Assembly: GCA_000349905.1 (NCBI GenBank)
Contig: KB722738.1
Coordinates: 1,563,132-1,627,131 of the forward strand
Reading direction: 5' to 3'
DNA: 64,000 nt
DNA from: Volvariella volvacea V23
Taxonomy: Eukaryota; Basidiomycota; Agaricomycetes; Agaricales; Pluteaceae
A model generated the notes under the pieces. That model did no database searches, had not been told where the DNA came from, and saw nothing but the letters and a program-made list of their open reading frames with translations. Position 1 is the stretch's first letter, and each line of letters opens with the position of its first letter. This document shows, in pieces, positions 23,311-34,355 of this stretch. The position numbers were made by a program, and so were the translations under genes.

Positions 23311-26300
23311 ATGATTTCCTCAATCCAAACGATGCGGTCAATCATCTTTGGGCTCTTCTGGAGTGTCATCCTTGCCTCCATTTCCTCTGTCACCTCCATT
23401 GGCACCCAGTGTACTGCCCCTCTAGGCCCCGGTACTGCCGCTCCCAATGACCCGTATTGGCTAGAGACCATTAGGCATGAAGGGAGGTCTCCATTCCACC
23501 CTAATGCAGGTGGTTACCGTGTCTTCAGGAATGTCAAGGTGTGTACTTGCGTGGATACGGAGTTTCTCCAGGCTTACATGTGTGCAGGACTACGGTGCTC
23601 GTGGTGATGGTGTTACTGATGACACCGACGCTATCAAGTAAATGTCATCCTGTGGACGAGCCGTACCTCCTATTAACAGATGATAATAGCCGTGCCATTA
23701 CTGATGGCGGTCGCTGTGGCGGCTATAACCCGCGCTGCGAATCATCGACGTATGTGCTATTTTCTCGGCATTCTTGTGTCGAATTTAACTTCACGAACCA
23801 AATAGTGTATCTCCTGCTGTCGTTTATTTCCCTCGTGGGTGAGTTCTCTGCCGTCCAAATTACCGCCACAACGACAACTCAGACGTATTGCAGAACGTAT
23901 CTCGTCTCTCGGCCCATTGTCCCCTACTGGTATTCCCAACTGATTGGTGATGCAAAGAACCCCCCGACTCTCTTGGCTGCCAACAACTTTGATGGAATGG
24001 CCGTCATTGGTGTGCATCTTTTATTAGAACTCAAGCCCTAGTCTGAAACTGGTCTCATAGATGCCAACCCTTACATTCCCAATGGTGGTGGAGATCAATA
24101 TTGGGTTAATCAAAACAACTTGTAAGTTGACTAAGGTCGTTTGTTGCAAAATATTAATCGATTCAAACAGCTTCCGGTCCATCCGTAATTTCGTCATTGA
24201 TGTCCGCCGGTAAGCGCTGATGATAATGAAATTACTTACAATTTGTGAACAAGACACTCCAGAGTCGCACCCGAGCGCTCGCAAGGTACTGGTATCCATT
24301 GGCAGGTTTCACAAGCTACCTCCTTGATGAATATCCGCTTCGAAATGTCAACGGCTCCCAACACTGCTCACCAGGGTATGTACAGCTTAAACACCAACCG
24401 AGGAGAACGTAGCTAAACTTGCACCATTTAGGTATTTGGATGGAGAACGGAAGGTCAGTAGGCATTGTCTTTCAAGCCGACAATTACTTGAGCTTTCGAC
24501 AGCGGTGGTTTCATGGGCGACTTGACCTTCAATGGAGGTATGTCAACGCTTGCCAAATGTGTCGGCTCAACTATGTGCTAACATCACTCCAGGTAAATTC
24601 GGCATGTGGGTTGGAAACCAACAGTACGACAAGTTGCTCTATACCTTCGAGAAGACTATTGACTAGTCAATGTAGATTCACGGTCCGTAATGTCACTATC
24701 AACAATGCCCAGACTGCTGTTTACAGCATCTGGAATTGGGGTTAGTCTAAAATATTCCGCAATCTTGTGTCACTTACCAGTCGCAACCTTGACAGGATGG
24801 ACCTTCCAAGGCATTAACATAAACAATTGCCAAGTTGGCTTTGATTTGCTTACTGGTGGGACCACCATCGAGAACCAGGTCTGTATCAAACAACTGACAT
24901 CGCTTGAGTTCATTTCTGATATTTCGTCAGTCTGTTGGTGCTGAGGCCATCATTGATGCCGTTGTCAGCAATACCCCGATCTTCGTCCGCAGCTCCCAAC
25001 CTTCCAACGGTCGCCTCGCGGGTTCCCTTGTCCTGAACAACGTCCGCCTTAACAATGTCCCCGTCGCCGTTGGTGTCGTTGGTGGTGCAGTTGTTCTTCA
25101 AGGAGGCACAACCACAATTCAAAACTGGGTTCAAGGCAACGTTTACACTGGTACAAACCCTACTGGTCGATTCACCCAAGGCAACGTCGCCCAATTCAAT
25201 AAGCCTAGCGTATTGCTCGACAGTGCTGGAAGAATTTTTGGCAGAGGTCACCCACAATATGAGAACTACGCTGTCAGTCAATTCGTCAGCGTCCGAGACG
25301 AAGGCGCAGTTGGTGATGGTCGTACCGATGACACGGCTGCGATCAGGCGCGTCTTCGAAAAGGTATGTTTGGAACGCGAGGGCGATCAATCGCAGCTAAC
25401 ACTCTGTTGCAGTGGGCTGGATGCAAGATTATTTACTTCCCTCACGGCCACTACATTGTTACTGGTACTATTACTATCCCTGCCGACACCATTGTTGTTG
25501 GTGAGGCGTGGTCTGTCATTGCCGGAAGGGGTTCCGCTTTCCAGGATTACAATAACCCTCAAACTATCATCCGTGCTGGTGCTCCTAACTCCCAAGGTGT
25601 TCTCGAGATTACTGATATGATTTTCACTACTGTTGGACCAGGTACGTTCTTTTCTCTGAGTGCATGATGGGGTATTGAACTTCCATAGCGGCTGGAGCTG
25701 TCGTTCTGGAATGGAATGTGAGGCATCCCAATGGCCAACCTGGTACCACGGGAATGTGGGATAGCCACTTGAGGTACTTGAACATTTCTGCTTCCGTGTG
25801 GGTTGATGGTTTAACTGTTGTTACCCAGAATTGGTGGAGCCGCAGGAAGCAACCTTGAGAACACCCAGTGCCCAAGAAGTGGTGCCGGCGGTTTCACCAA
25901 CTGCTTCGCCGCCTTCCTTGCCCTCCACTTGAAGCGTGGGTCCACTGCTTACCTTGAGGTATTGCTTTCCTTCTTCAATGCTCCACCATTATTAAACCAG
26001 ATTAGGCAACCTGGGTATGGCTCGCTGATCACGATTTGGATGGAGATGGCAAATCCCAAATTTCTATCTACTCTGGCCGTGGAATCCTCTCCGAGAGTGA
26101 GGGACCAGTCTGGTTGATCGGAACTGGTGAGTTGCAGCCTTAGATGCATATACACATGATGCTAAATAATGGACAGGCTGTAAGTATAGGATCCCCAGAT
26201 AGTCATGATTATGGCTGAAGGTTTATGCTATAGCTGAGCATCACGTCTTATATCAACATAACTTGGTCGGCGCTAGGAACCATTTCATGGGTTTAATCCA

Positions 26301-26841
26301 AACTGAATCGGTGGGCACATCCATGGGATTATTGAGTGACTCATCTGACACCCGACCCTAGCCTTACTTCCAACCAAACCCGGCGACCCCTGCACCATTT
26401 ATCGTAAACACAGCCTGGAAGGACCCCACATTCAGTAATGGAGCCACCCGCTCTGCATGGGCTTTGCGGGTGATCAATTCCACTGATATCATTGTGTTTG
26501 GTAAGCACTGTCTTGTATACTAATAGGAAGTCGCGATCTCATGCACACGTTATTCTAGGTGCTGGATTCTACAGCTTCTTCGACGTCAGTATCATTTTCG
26601 TTCTATGTAGTTTATCAGAAGCTAATGCCACACCCTCTAGGCCTACACTCAAGATTGTATTCCGCCAGCAACTTGTCAAAGCCAACTCGTCACAATCGAT
26701 TCAAGCTCCTCCGTCAGCATCTACAGTCTCTCGACTGTTGCCACCACCTATCAAATTTCTATCAACGAGGTGGGAGTTGTCAACCAAGCCAGCAACCTCA
26801 ACGGTTTCGCATCGACTGTCACGCGCTGGACCCGAACCTGA
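23311..26841 (+). CDS. GH55 beta-1,3-glucanase (pectate-lyase-like beta-helix), copy A
   Basis: GH55 enzymes are secreted exo- or endo-beta-1,3-glucanases built from two right-handed beta-helix halves. The N-terminus has a signal peptide (MRSIIFGLFWSVILASISSV, from the ATG at 23332; the frame opens at 23311). The first helix half starts PNDPYWLETIRHEGRSPF and VFRNVK, joined across an intron to DYGARGDGVTDDTDAIN. The second half repeats this pattern as FVSVRDEGAVGDGRTDDTAA near 25285-25345. Other conserved stretches are QGIWMENGSGG, FTVRNVTINNAQTAVY, GEAWSVIAGRGSAFQD, TWVWLADHDLDGDG, GRGILSESEGPVWLIGTAEH and HFMGLIQTESPYFQP. The last exon ends FASTVTRWTRT, with TGA at 26839-26841. More than ten introns break it. 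It is a paralogue of the next gene, with introns at identical codon positions at the 5' end. Confidence 0.9.
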
Positions 26842-27354
26842 ACGAACACGAACAGGGCGTAACCCGCAGGTCGTGTGTTATGCTTTGAATGGTTGCCTCG
26901 AGGCACATCTGTAACGGTTCCGCTATATATTATTAAGTAGTAGGATTATCTACACATATGTATCTAAAATCACGAGTTTGGAATGTCATCGATTCGTTTA
27001 AACGCTTAACTTGGTCGCCCATTGCCACTTCGGTCACGATGCTATGGGAACTTGACGTGTGTGCAATGATGCATTTTGTGTCAATCTACGCCTTGACATC
27101 TACCTCAGAACCTCAGGGCAAGCTTTCTCGCACATCCATATCGGCATTCCACGTGCATATTAGAGCGTCCCTGTCGTCGTCAAGCCTGAGTATCGTATAA
27201 CCCCCACAAGGTAGTACTTCTTGCTTCATCTTCTCTGTCCCGAAGCTCGTTCGGTTCCTTTGGTCTCGCTGCAAACTATATGGCCGTGACGGCATGCATG
27301 GACGTTCTACTATTCGGAGCCCCTTGCTGCCGAGCGCATAAAAGGTCGTGCAAC
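26842..27354. promoter_or_regulatory. Spacer and promoter between the two GH55 copies
   Basis: This 513 bp spacer holds the terminator of copy A and the promoter of copy B. A TATA-like CATAAAAG occurs at about 27337-27344, unusually close (about 11-18 bp) to the chosen ATG at 27355. I see no gene. Confidence 0.4.
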
Positions 27355-30300
27355 ATGCGTAGACTCTTCATTCCGTTCTTTCTCGCTCTCGCTTTGCTTT
27401 GTGTTGTGCTCATGTACTGGGAGCGCCTGGTTTTCGCGTGTTTATCTGTTCTGACTGCTTTGCCTCCATGGGTGCAAGGCCAAGGCACGGTAAACGCATC
27501 GGTACACATGGAGCTCGGACTCCCCACTGTTGATACAGATCCATACTGGCTCGAGCTCATCAAGCACCAAGGTCGGGCGGCGTTCAACCCGAACCCGGAC
27601 ACGTACCCAGTTTTTCGTAATGTTAAAGTGGGCATTGCATATCATGTTTGTTGATCTCAGCTGAGTTGCATGCAGGATTTTGGAGCTCGTGGTGATGGCA
27701 TTACTGATGATACTGAGGCCATCAAGTAATGTACAGTATCAGCCAGGGTGGTATATCTACTGATCCTTCTGCGCTGTAGCAATGCAATTGCCTTTGGTGG
27801 ACGATGTGGTGGCGGAAATTGTCACTCTTCAACGTAAGTTCAACAAAGATTCCTCCTACTAGAACACGTGTCAATTCATGATGTACGCTTTAGGGTAACT
27901 CCAGCATTAGTATACTTTCCCAAGGGGTATGAAAACTGGCATTATGTTACCGGTGTGCATACTCATTCCATGTACCCAGGACATATGTTGTCTCGGCGCC
28001 CATAATTGCGTATTATTATACTCAACTTGTTGGGGACCCAAAGCAACTGCCAACACTGTTGGCCGCCCCTACGTTCGATGGCATGGCGGTCATAGGTGAG
28101 TAAAAATACCCCGAATTCCATATTTCAGGAAATAACCTACGCAATGTGACGCACCAGACGCGGATCCATATATTCCAGATGGTGGTGGTGCTCAATGGTA
28201 CATCAACCAGAATAATTTGTGAGTTCTGGATTTATTTCTGATCACGCGACGATATCGACGCATTTGATGTATTTAGCTTCCGCTCGGTTCGAAACTTCGT
28301 TATTGATGTTCGCCAGTGCGTATGAAGGTGTGGTCATTGTACGCCACAAAGTGACATTTGCTCCTCCATAGAGTTCCGCCCGAGAGGTCGCAAGGAACCG
28401 GGATTCATTGGCAGGTCTCCCAAGCGACATCCTTGACAAATGTCATCTTCGAAATGTCAACAGCTCCCAACACTGCACATCAAGGTATGCTCCTTTTAAA
28501 CCAGTCATAGAGTCCTGGAAGTTGACTGCCCTTGCGAAGGAATTTGGATGGAAAATGGGAGGTAATGTCATCAGATTCCCCCGCAGGGCATAAATGGATT
28601 AAAGCCATTTTTTATTCAGTGGGGGAATGATGAGTGACCTCGTGTTCAACGGTGGTATGCGCATAAATGCACTCCACCTCAGTGTTTAGTAATAAAATTA
28701 CCAACAGGAAATTTTGGCATCTGGGCCGGGAATCAACAGTCAGTCGCCGTTTTGACGTGGTGTCCCCGAATATTCAACTTCATCTGGTCTCGCAGGTTTA
28801 CCGTTCGCAATGTAACTATCAACAACGCCAAAACAGCAATCCTTAACGTGTGGAATTGGGGTAAGACAGCCCTCCCGAGAATCATCTGCCGCCACTGATC
28901 AGCTCTGTTGAAGGCTGGACCTACCAGGGGTTAACAATTAATAATTGTCAGGTGCTTTATAATGTCTTGCCTGGGTCGTCACTCTGCGGACGTTAACTTG
29001 AATTAGGTTGGCCTCGATTTGATTACTGGAGGGGTGAGGTTAACTTTTTTTACGTTTTCTGTAACCTACGTTAATGCTCCTCTCAGTCTGTCGGTGCTGT
29101 GGCCGTTATCGACGCAGTCGTAAACGATACCCCAGTATTTGTACGCAGGTCACAGGCCAGTAACGGGTCATTGTCTGGGTCAATCGTTATAAATAATGCC
29201 AGGCTAAATAATGTTGACGCAGCCGTTGCAGTACAAGACGGACCATCAATTCTTGAGGGAGGAACTAGAACCATTGCATCCTGGGTTGAAGGGAATGTCT
29301 ACATTGGCACACAGTCAAGTGGACAATTTGTGCAAAGCGACATCCCTGTAAATCACAAATCACCAGCCGTGCTAGACTCAGCCGGGAGGATATTTGGACG
29401 AACTCGGCCCCAGTANNNNNNNNNNNNNNNNNNNNNNNNNNNNNNNNNNNNNNNNNNNNNNNNNNNNNNNNNNNNNNNNNNNNNNNNNNNNNNNNNNNNN
29501 NNNNNNNNNNNNNNNCGAAGATTTCTCAATATTACAGATAATTAGTGTGAAAGATATGGGCGCAAAAGGTGACGGGAAAACAGACGACACAGAGGTCATC
29601 AACGCGGCCTTAAAAAAAGTAACAAGTTGACATTCGGTATATTTACGCGTGGTGCTCATTTAGTGTACTACAGGCTGCAGGCAAGAAGATTGTATTCTTT
29701 GACGCCGGAACCTACATTGTCACATCGACGATATCCGTGCCACCTGGAACTCGAATGGTTGGCGAGGCCTGGTCTGTTATCTCTGGCTCAGGACCAAACT
29801 TCCAAGATCCCGAGAACCCCCAAGTCATGATCAAGGTGGGAGAAGAGGGCGATGTTGGTATGGTTGAGATTACAGACATGCTGTTTTCAACAGTGGGCCC
29901 CTGTAAGAAACAGTAATGGCCCACACTAAACGCGCATCCTAACCTGAGTACCAGCTGGCGGTGCCATTATTGTCGAGTGGAATATACACGAGCCAGATGG
30001 CCAGCAAGGTGGAGCTGGCATGTGGGATTCTCATATCAGGTTTGTATTACCAAGCGATATGTGCCTTAAAACTATATGTCCTTGCTGACTGATAATACTC
30101 GTAGGATCGGAGGAGGTATGTATTCTCGCTCTCAATTGATGGGTTGCGGCGATGATATTTTAATTTAGCTGCCGGAACAAATCTTGAGCGAGCGCAGTGC
30201 CCGCCTGATGGCAATACTGCTAATTGCATGGCAGCTTTCCTGGCACTGCACTTGACACAATCGTCTAGCGCGTATCTGGAGGTAATGTCGAAAGTTCCCT

Positions 30301-31115
30301 CCACAGCAACTGCGACTAATTGGCTCGTTATGTAGGGTACTTGGGTATGGTTGGCTGATCACGACTTAGATGGAGATGGATTGTCGCAAATATCAATATA
30401 CTCTGGCCGCGGGATTCTGTCAGAGTCGGCAGGCCCTGTTTGGCTCATTGGAACAGGTAAGGGCCAAATTGCGTGATAATAAGAGTTAGCGCTGACATTG
30501 ATTAGGCTGTAAGCCTTTCGTTGGCTCCTAATTATGTGCCATATTGATACCTCCTTGTTTGTGGAATACAGCCGAACACCACGTCTTGTATGAGTACCGC
30601 CTCGTGGGAACAAGAAACCATTACATGGGACTCATCCAAACGGAATCTGTACGGGGCTTATATTCTTGTCCGTAATTTGTTGCTAACGAGGAACAGCCCT
30701 ATTATCAACCCAATCCCAGCCCACCGTCTCCATTCTCGATTAACCTGAAATATCACGATCCGAGCTTCCCAGAGAGTCTAACATCTGCCTGGGCCCTCAG
30801 CATCGCTGACTCTATGGATATATTCATCTTCGGTAATTTCGAACTCTTCTTTTAATGAAGTTCTTAATGAGCATCATGATTGCGCCAGGTGCCGGACTCT
30901 ACAGCTTCTTTAGCAACTATAATCAAGCCTGCATCGACTCAAGGAGTTGTCAAAACCAGATCTTCGATATTGACTCAAGCTCGGGAGTTGACGTATTTAG
31001 TGTCTCAACCGTTGCCAGCACCTTCCAAGTAAGCATTAATGGGGTTGGAGTCGTCAGCGAGAACCAGAACGCAAACGGTTTTGCATCCACGGTTTCATAT
31101 TGGGGGAGCACCTAA
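27355..31115 (+). CDS. GH55 beta-1,3-glucanase, copy B (interrupted by a 100-N gap)
   Basis: This is the second tandem GH55 gene. From MRRLFIPFFLALALLCVVLM at 27355 the N-terminus is unusually long and hydrophobic, with a second hydrophobic run before WVQGQG, so either a long signal peptide, a membrane anchor or a start at 27412 is possible. The first helix half has DPYWLELIKHQGRAAFNP, then FGARGDGITDDTEAI. The second half has ISVKDMGAKGDGKTDDTE near 29545-29595, GEAWSVISGSGPNFQDP, TWVWLADHDLDGDG, GRGILSESAGPVWLIGT and FASTVSYWGST, with the stop at 31113-31115. The N run (29416-29515) falls between codons PQ-TA and C-GAAGAT. Removing the Ns gives PQYEDF, which lines up with PQYENY in copy A with no residue missing. 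Intron positions match copy A. Both copies appear intact, so recent tandem duplication followed by divergence is likely. Confidence 0.88.
29416..29515. other. Assembly gap, 100 N, inside GH55 copy B
   Basis: The run is exactly 100 N, the usual placeholder for a gap of unknown length. It breaks the reading frame because 100 is not a multiple of three. The flanking codons join without loss when compared with the paralogue at 25250-25275. Confidence 0.97.
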
Positions 31116-31138
31116 CGCTACCCGTCCGCTCGTTTTTG

Positions 31139-31158
31139 TCTCTCTCTCTCTCTCTCTC
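31139..31158 (+). repeat. (TC)10 dinucleotide microsatellite
   Basis: Ten perfect TC units lie 23 bp after the stop codon of GH55 copy B, in its 3' untranslated region or the promoter of the next gene. No function is implied; it may be length-polymorphic. Confidence 0.9.
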
Positions 31159-31300
31159 ACTGGCAAACATTCATTAGAATTGGACACTCCTTTAATAATA
31201 CTGTCGCTATGTAGATAGTACCTGCCATTCTGGAAGATCACGGGAACAGGATCACGTCAACAGCTACAAATAAAGGCGCGACGAGGCTGTTTTAGATGTG

Positions 31301-32387
31301 ATGATGGCCTGCGCAACTTCGATGACACCCCCACCTCAAACCAAGCGGTTTTATGGTTCCAAGCAGTCCCAACAAGCGGAGCCCCCATCATCGCCATCAT
31401 CTCATACCTCATCGTCTCCCCTATTTGGTACCAAACGTAAGCGATTACAGCTAGACCCACTACCATCTCAAAAACTATCCCCTCTGCCCCGGTTGCCCAA
31501 GAAACGGAAGACAGATGACACAGCAACAGCTGAGGGAAAGCAGAAAAAGCTGACACAGCTGCACTTTTGCATTGATCAGACTACACTTAAGACCTGTCCA
31601 CTTTGTGATCTATCGTATACCAAAGGTGCACCAGATGATGAGGCCCTACACCGCTCACATTGCGCACGGGTGAGGAGGGGCATGGAATGGGGAAGGGAGG
31701 AGGAGAAGGAGACAGTCAAGTACAACGTTAGAGAGGTTGCTACTGACGTCAAGCTGAAGAACGGCCAAAAAGGACGGATAATATGTTTTAATGCAGATGC
31801 AGGAGGGAAGCTAGGATCTAAGGTGTGTCCCTTGGTTTATATTGAATGCAATGAATGTCTTAATTCCGTCTTGTCAATAGCTTTCTGCTCTCCTTGGCAC
31901 TATAAACCGTACATTATGTTCGCCACCTCTTACCTCTGAGGCCTTAAAGACTTCCAAGGCATACTTGTTCCTAATGCCACCCAACCCGCCATCTTCTATT
32001 CGTGAGAAGATAGTTGGCTGCGTCATTGCTCAACAAATAGAGACTGCGATGGCCATTGCTACTTCTGAAGAAGTTGCAAGACTCCAAACAGATGAAAACG
32101 AAGCTCCATTAACGGATTCCCTTGTCGCTGTCGATACCACCACTGGATTGTTCTGCCACCCCAAACCACTGCGGACGCCTCTTGGAATACCCAGACTATT
32201 CGTTCCTTCCGAGCATCGTCGACAAGGTATCGCCAGCCATTTACTAACTGCTGCTGCTGGGACGTTCTACCACGGTTGTCGATTGGATCCACATCTCGGA
32301 CAAGTAGCATTCACTCAACCTACTGGAGATGGCAATGCAGTAATGCGCCACTGGGGCGGAGGAGGGGTTCGTATCTATGAAGGATAA
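31301..32387 (+). CDS. ECO1: Sister-chromatid cohesion N-acetyltransferase Eco1/ESCO
   Basis: Eco1 acetylates the cohesin subunit Smc3 in S phase so that cohesin entraps sister chromatids stably. After a basic, S/P-rich head (KRKRLQLDP, PKKRK, a likely nuclear signal), residues near 31565-31665 form a single C2H2 zinc finger: QLHFCIDQTTLKTCPLCDLS followed by HRSHC. An intron at about 31822-31880 joins LGSK to LSALLGTINRTL. The acetyltransferase domain carries LRTPLGIPRLFVPSEHRRQG, the acetyl-CoA loop (RRQGIASHLL), then TFYHGCRLDP, VAFTQPTGDGNAVMRHW and the C-terminal GGVRIYEG, with TAA at 32385-32387. The order and spacing match the fungal family. The start could be either of the two adjacent ATGs at 31301 and 31304. 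The splice map is simple and confident. Confidence 0.9.
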
Positions 32388-34355
32388 CAACACCGCCATT
32401 GGTATATATCATAATATATTACAGCTGTATCATGTCCGTCACGATACTATACACTAGTGTAATCCAGACATACAAACCAGTCCATATTGTAAACTAGTAA
32501 TTAGAAATCGTAAGAGAAAATTGATCTCTTCCACCAAGCTTGTATTAGTGGCCGACTGAGGGATATTGCGGCGCACGCGCACACAAGACATAATATCACA
32601 ATAAGAAATGTATCCCGAGCTAGAAAGAGAAGAGTACATTAGAAGTTGAATTGATTAAAAGATAAAGAACGTACACATAGAACGGGAATGTCGGCGACGT
32701 TTACGGGAGCAGCTGTGTGTGGAGTGGAGCGTCGAGTGTCTATTTCGGCCGTGTGGGGCCCTTTCAGAGCGATACTCATAGGGTGCTGCTGTGCCGTCAT
32801 CATGATCCACAGGCCAACCAGTTGGCGAAGGTATTCGGCGAGATCGTCGCTTGCTGTGCGTCCGCTGCCATTCCGTATGGCCTCTATAAGACATTCTGAT
32901 GATCTACGTCTATTGCTTGTTGCGAGTAAGTGTGGCCTCGGATGCGGGTAGTGGACAGGTGGCACTCTCGGAAAGGAATTGAGTGTCAAAAGCCACCGGG
33001 GGTTGCGGAAGGGTTGGGTATATGTTCGAGACAACGGGGGATCGAGCAGAAGGTGCAGAAGGGTGGAGTGAGGGCCTGTGGCGGTACACCCAGGGTTTTG
33101 TGGGTACTTGGTGGTCAAAGGAATGAAAAATTGCCCGTGCTTAATGCAGAAGCGAAGAGATCGACAGCAGCTTGGGTATAATAATGCAGGTGCTGAAAGA
33201 AAAGAAAGCACTTCACAAAGAACAATGAGGACGCCGAAACTCGGGAGGACGATGTAAACTCCCCCTGAGCGAGGCTTCAACGTGTGGTTGTGTGTACTTG
33301 TCTGCCCGGGCCCCTTGACAAAATCGATAATTGGGTTCTGGCTCACGGGCTTGGGTGCTCTGACACGGGTTGCTGGGCCGCTGGCTCGAGTCGGAACGAG
33401 CAGAGAGGTTTGACACTGCTAAGACCAGTCGTTGATAGAGGGGAATTGATGTTGGTTCTTTTAGTGTGCCTGCATGGATAAGATAATGCCCATGTTTGGC
33501 AATAAGCCACATTATTGTCATGTGTGCGCTTGGCGCCTCATTGGGGACCATCTATGGCATCACAATGAACGTGGATTCGACGGTGTGAGTGCGAAATAGG
33601 GTGTGGCAGGAGAAAAGGACATTCACCTAAGCCTCTGTAGTGGGGCTACCTGCCCCACAGGGTAGCCTTTCACCTTCCAAGACTATACAGGACATTCCTG
33701 AAAGCACGAACAATGCTCGACAAGCGCTTTCGCAATCCGGAGGTGTGACCGCGTCCGTAGTGGCTTGGTAATGCCATGGCCCTGACCCACACCGCGGTTG
33801 GGAGACGGCGCGCTCGTTGGGTTTGGAGCAACGTTGGCGCTAACTTGCAGGTCGTCCGGCTAATTGTTGGAATTGTTTACTGGCCGTATACCGTCCATCT
33901 CGATCGATCATCGTCGATCAAGTCAAAGCTGATAATTCTGCCTATGCCATAGAAGAGCAATCCTTGCCGGGCACCCACTGGCACCCGCATCAGAGCCACC
34001 CAGGATTACTCCTCGCGGAGCCTACCCCGTCTCTATCTATTCACCAATCAAGTAGCATCAAAGGGGAATGCACTCAACCCTCCAAACCATCCGAGTTGGG
34101 ATTCAAGGGAAAAATAATTTACTTGGTAAGCAAGGTTTTATCCGTGGTGGTACGAGATACGAGGGTCTATGCAAAAAAACTCGCAATAGGTTGAACCCCA
34201 AAGAGTGTAACTGCGGCGCGAGAGAGGGTGATCTAGATCAAATAGTGTGGTGTACGTTATCAATACATGCTGAGCAAGATACAGATGGAGAGGACGCGAA
34301 AGCAAGAAACAAGTGCCAATAAATAATTACCCGGGGTGCTTTTCTTCAAGGCCTG
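32388..34355. other. Gene-poor region between ECO1 and CDC45
   Basis: Almost 2 kb lies between two convergent genes. It holds one leftward open frame of 235 codons listed separately at low confidence. The rest shows many short stops in all frames, no transposon terminal repeats and no tRNA fold that I could recognise. Confidence 0.4.
32639..33346 (-). CDS. Unsupported hypothetical ORF, 235 codons
   Basis: I do not recognise this protein. The frame is open from 33346 to 32639 without an intron, unlike nearly every real gene in the window. Its first half is rich in P, H, L and S without a clear fold. The second half, from about RRRSSECLIEAIRNG through DDLAEYLRQLVGLWIMMT, has a more protein-like mix with a possible amphipathic helix. 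No signal peptide, domain motif or neighbouring partner suggests a job. It could be chance, a terminal exon of a spliced gene, or a lineage-specific gene. Confidence 0.25.
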   Translation of the reverse strand: MSQNPIIDFVKGPGQTSTHNHTLKPRSGGVYIVLPSFGVLIVLCEVLSFLSAPALLYPSCCRSLRFCIKHGQFFIPLTTKYPQNPGCTATGPHSTLLHLLLDPPLSRTYTQPFRNPRWLLTLNSFPRVPPVHYPHPRPHLLATSNRRRSSECLIEAIRNGSGRTASDDLAEYLRQLVGLWIMMTAQQHPMSIALKGPHTAEIDTRRSTPHTAAPVNVADIPVLCVRSLSFNQFNF

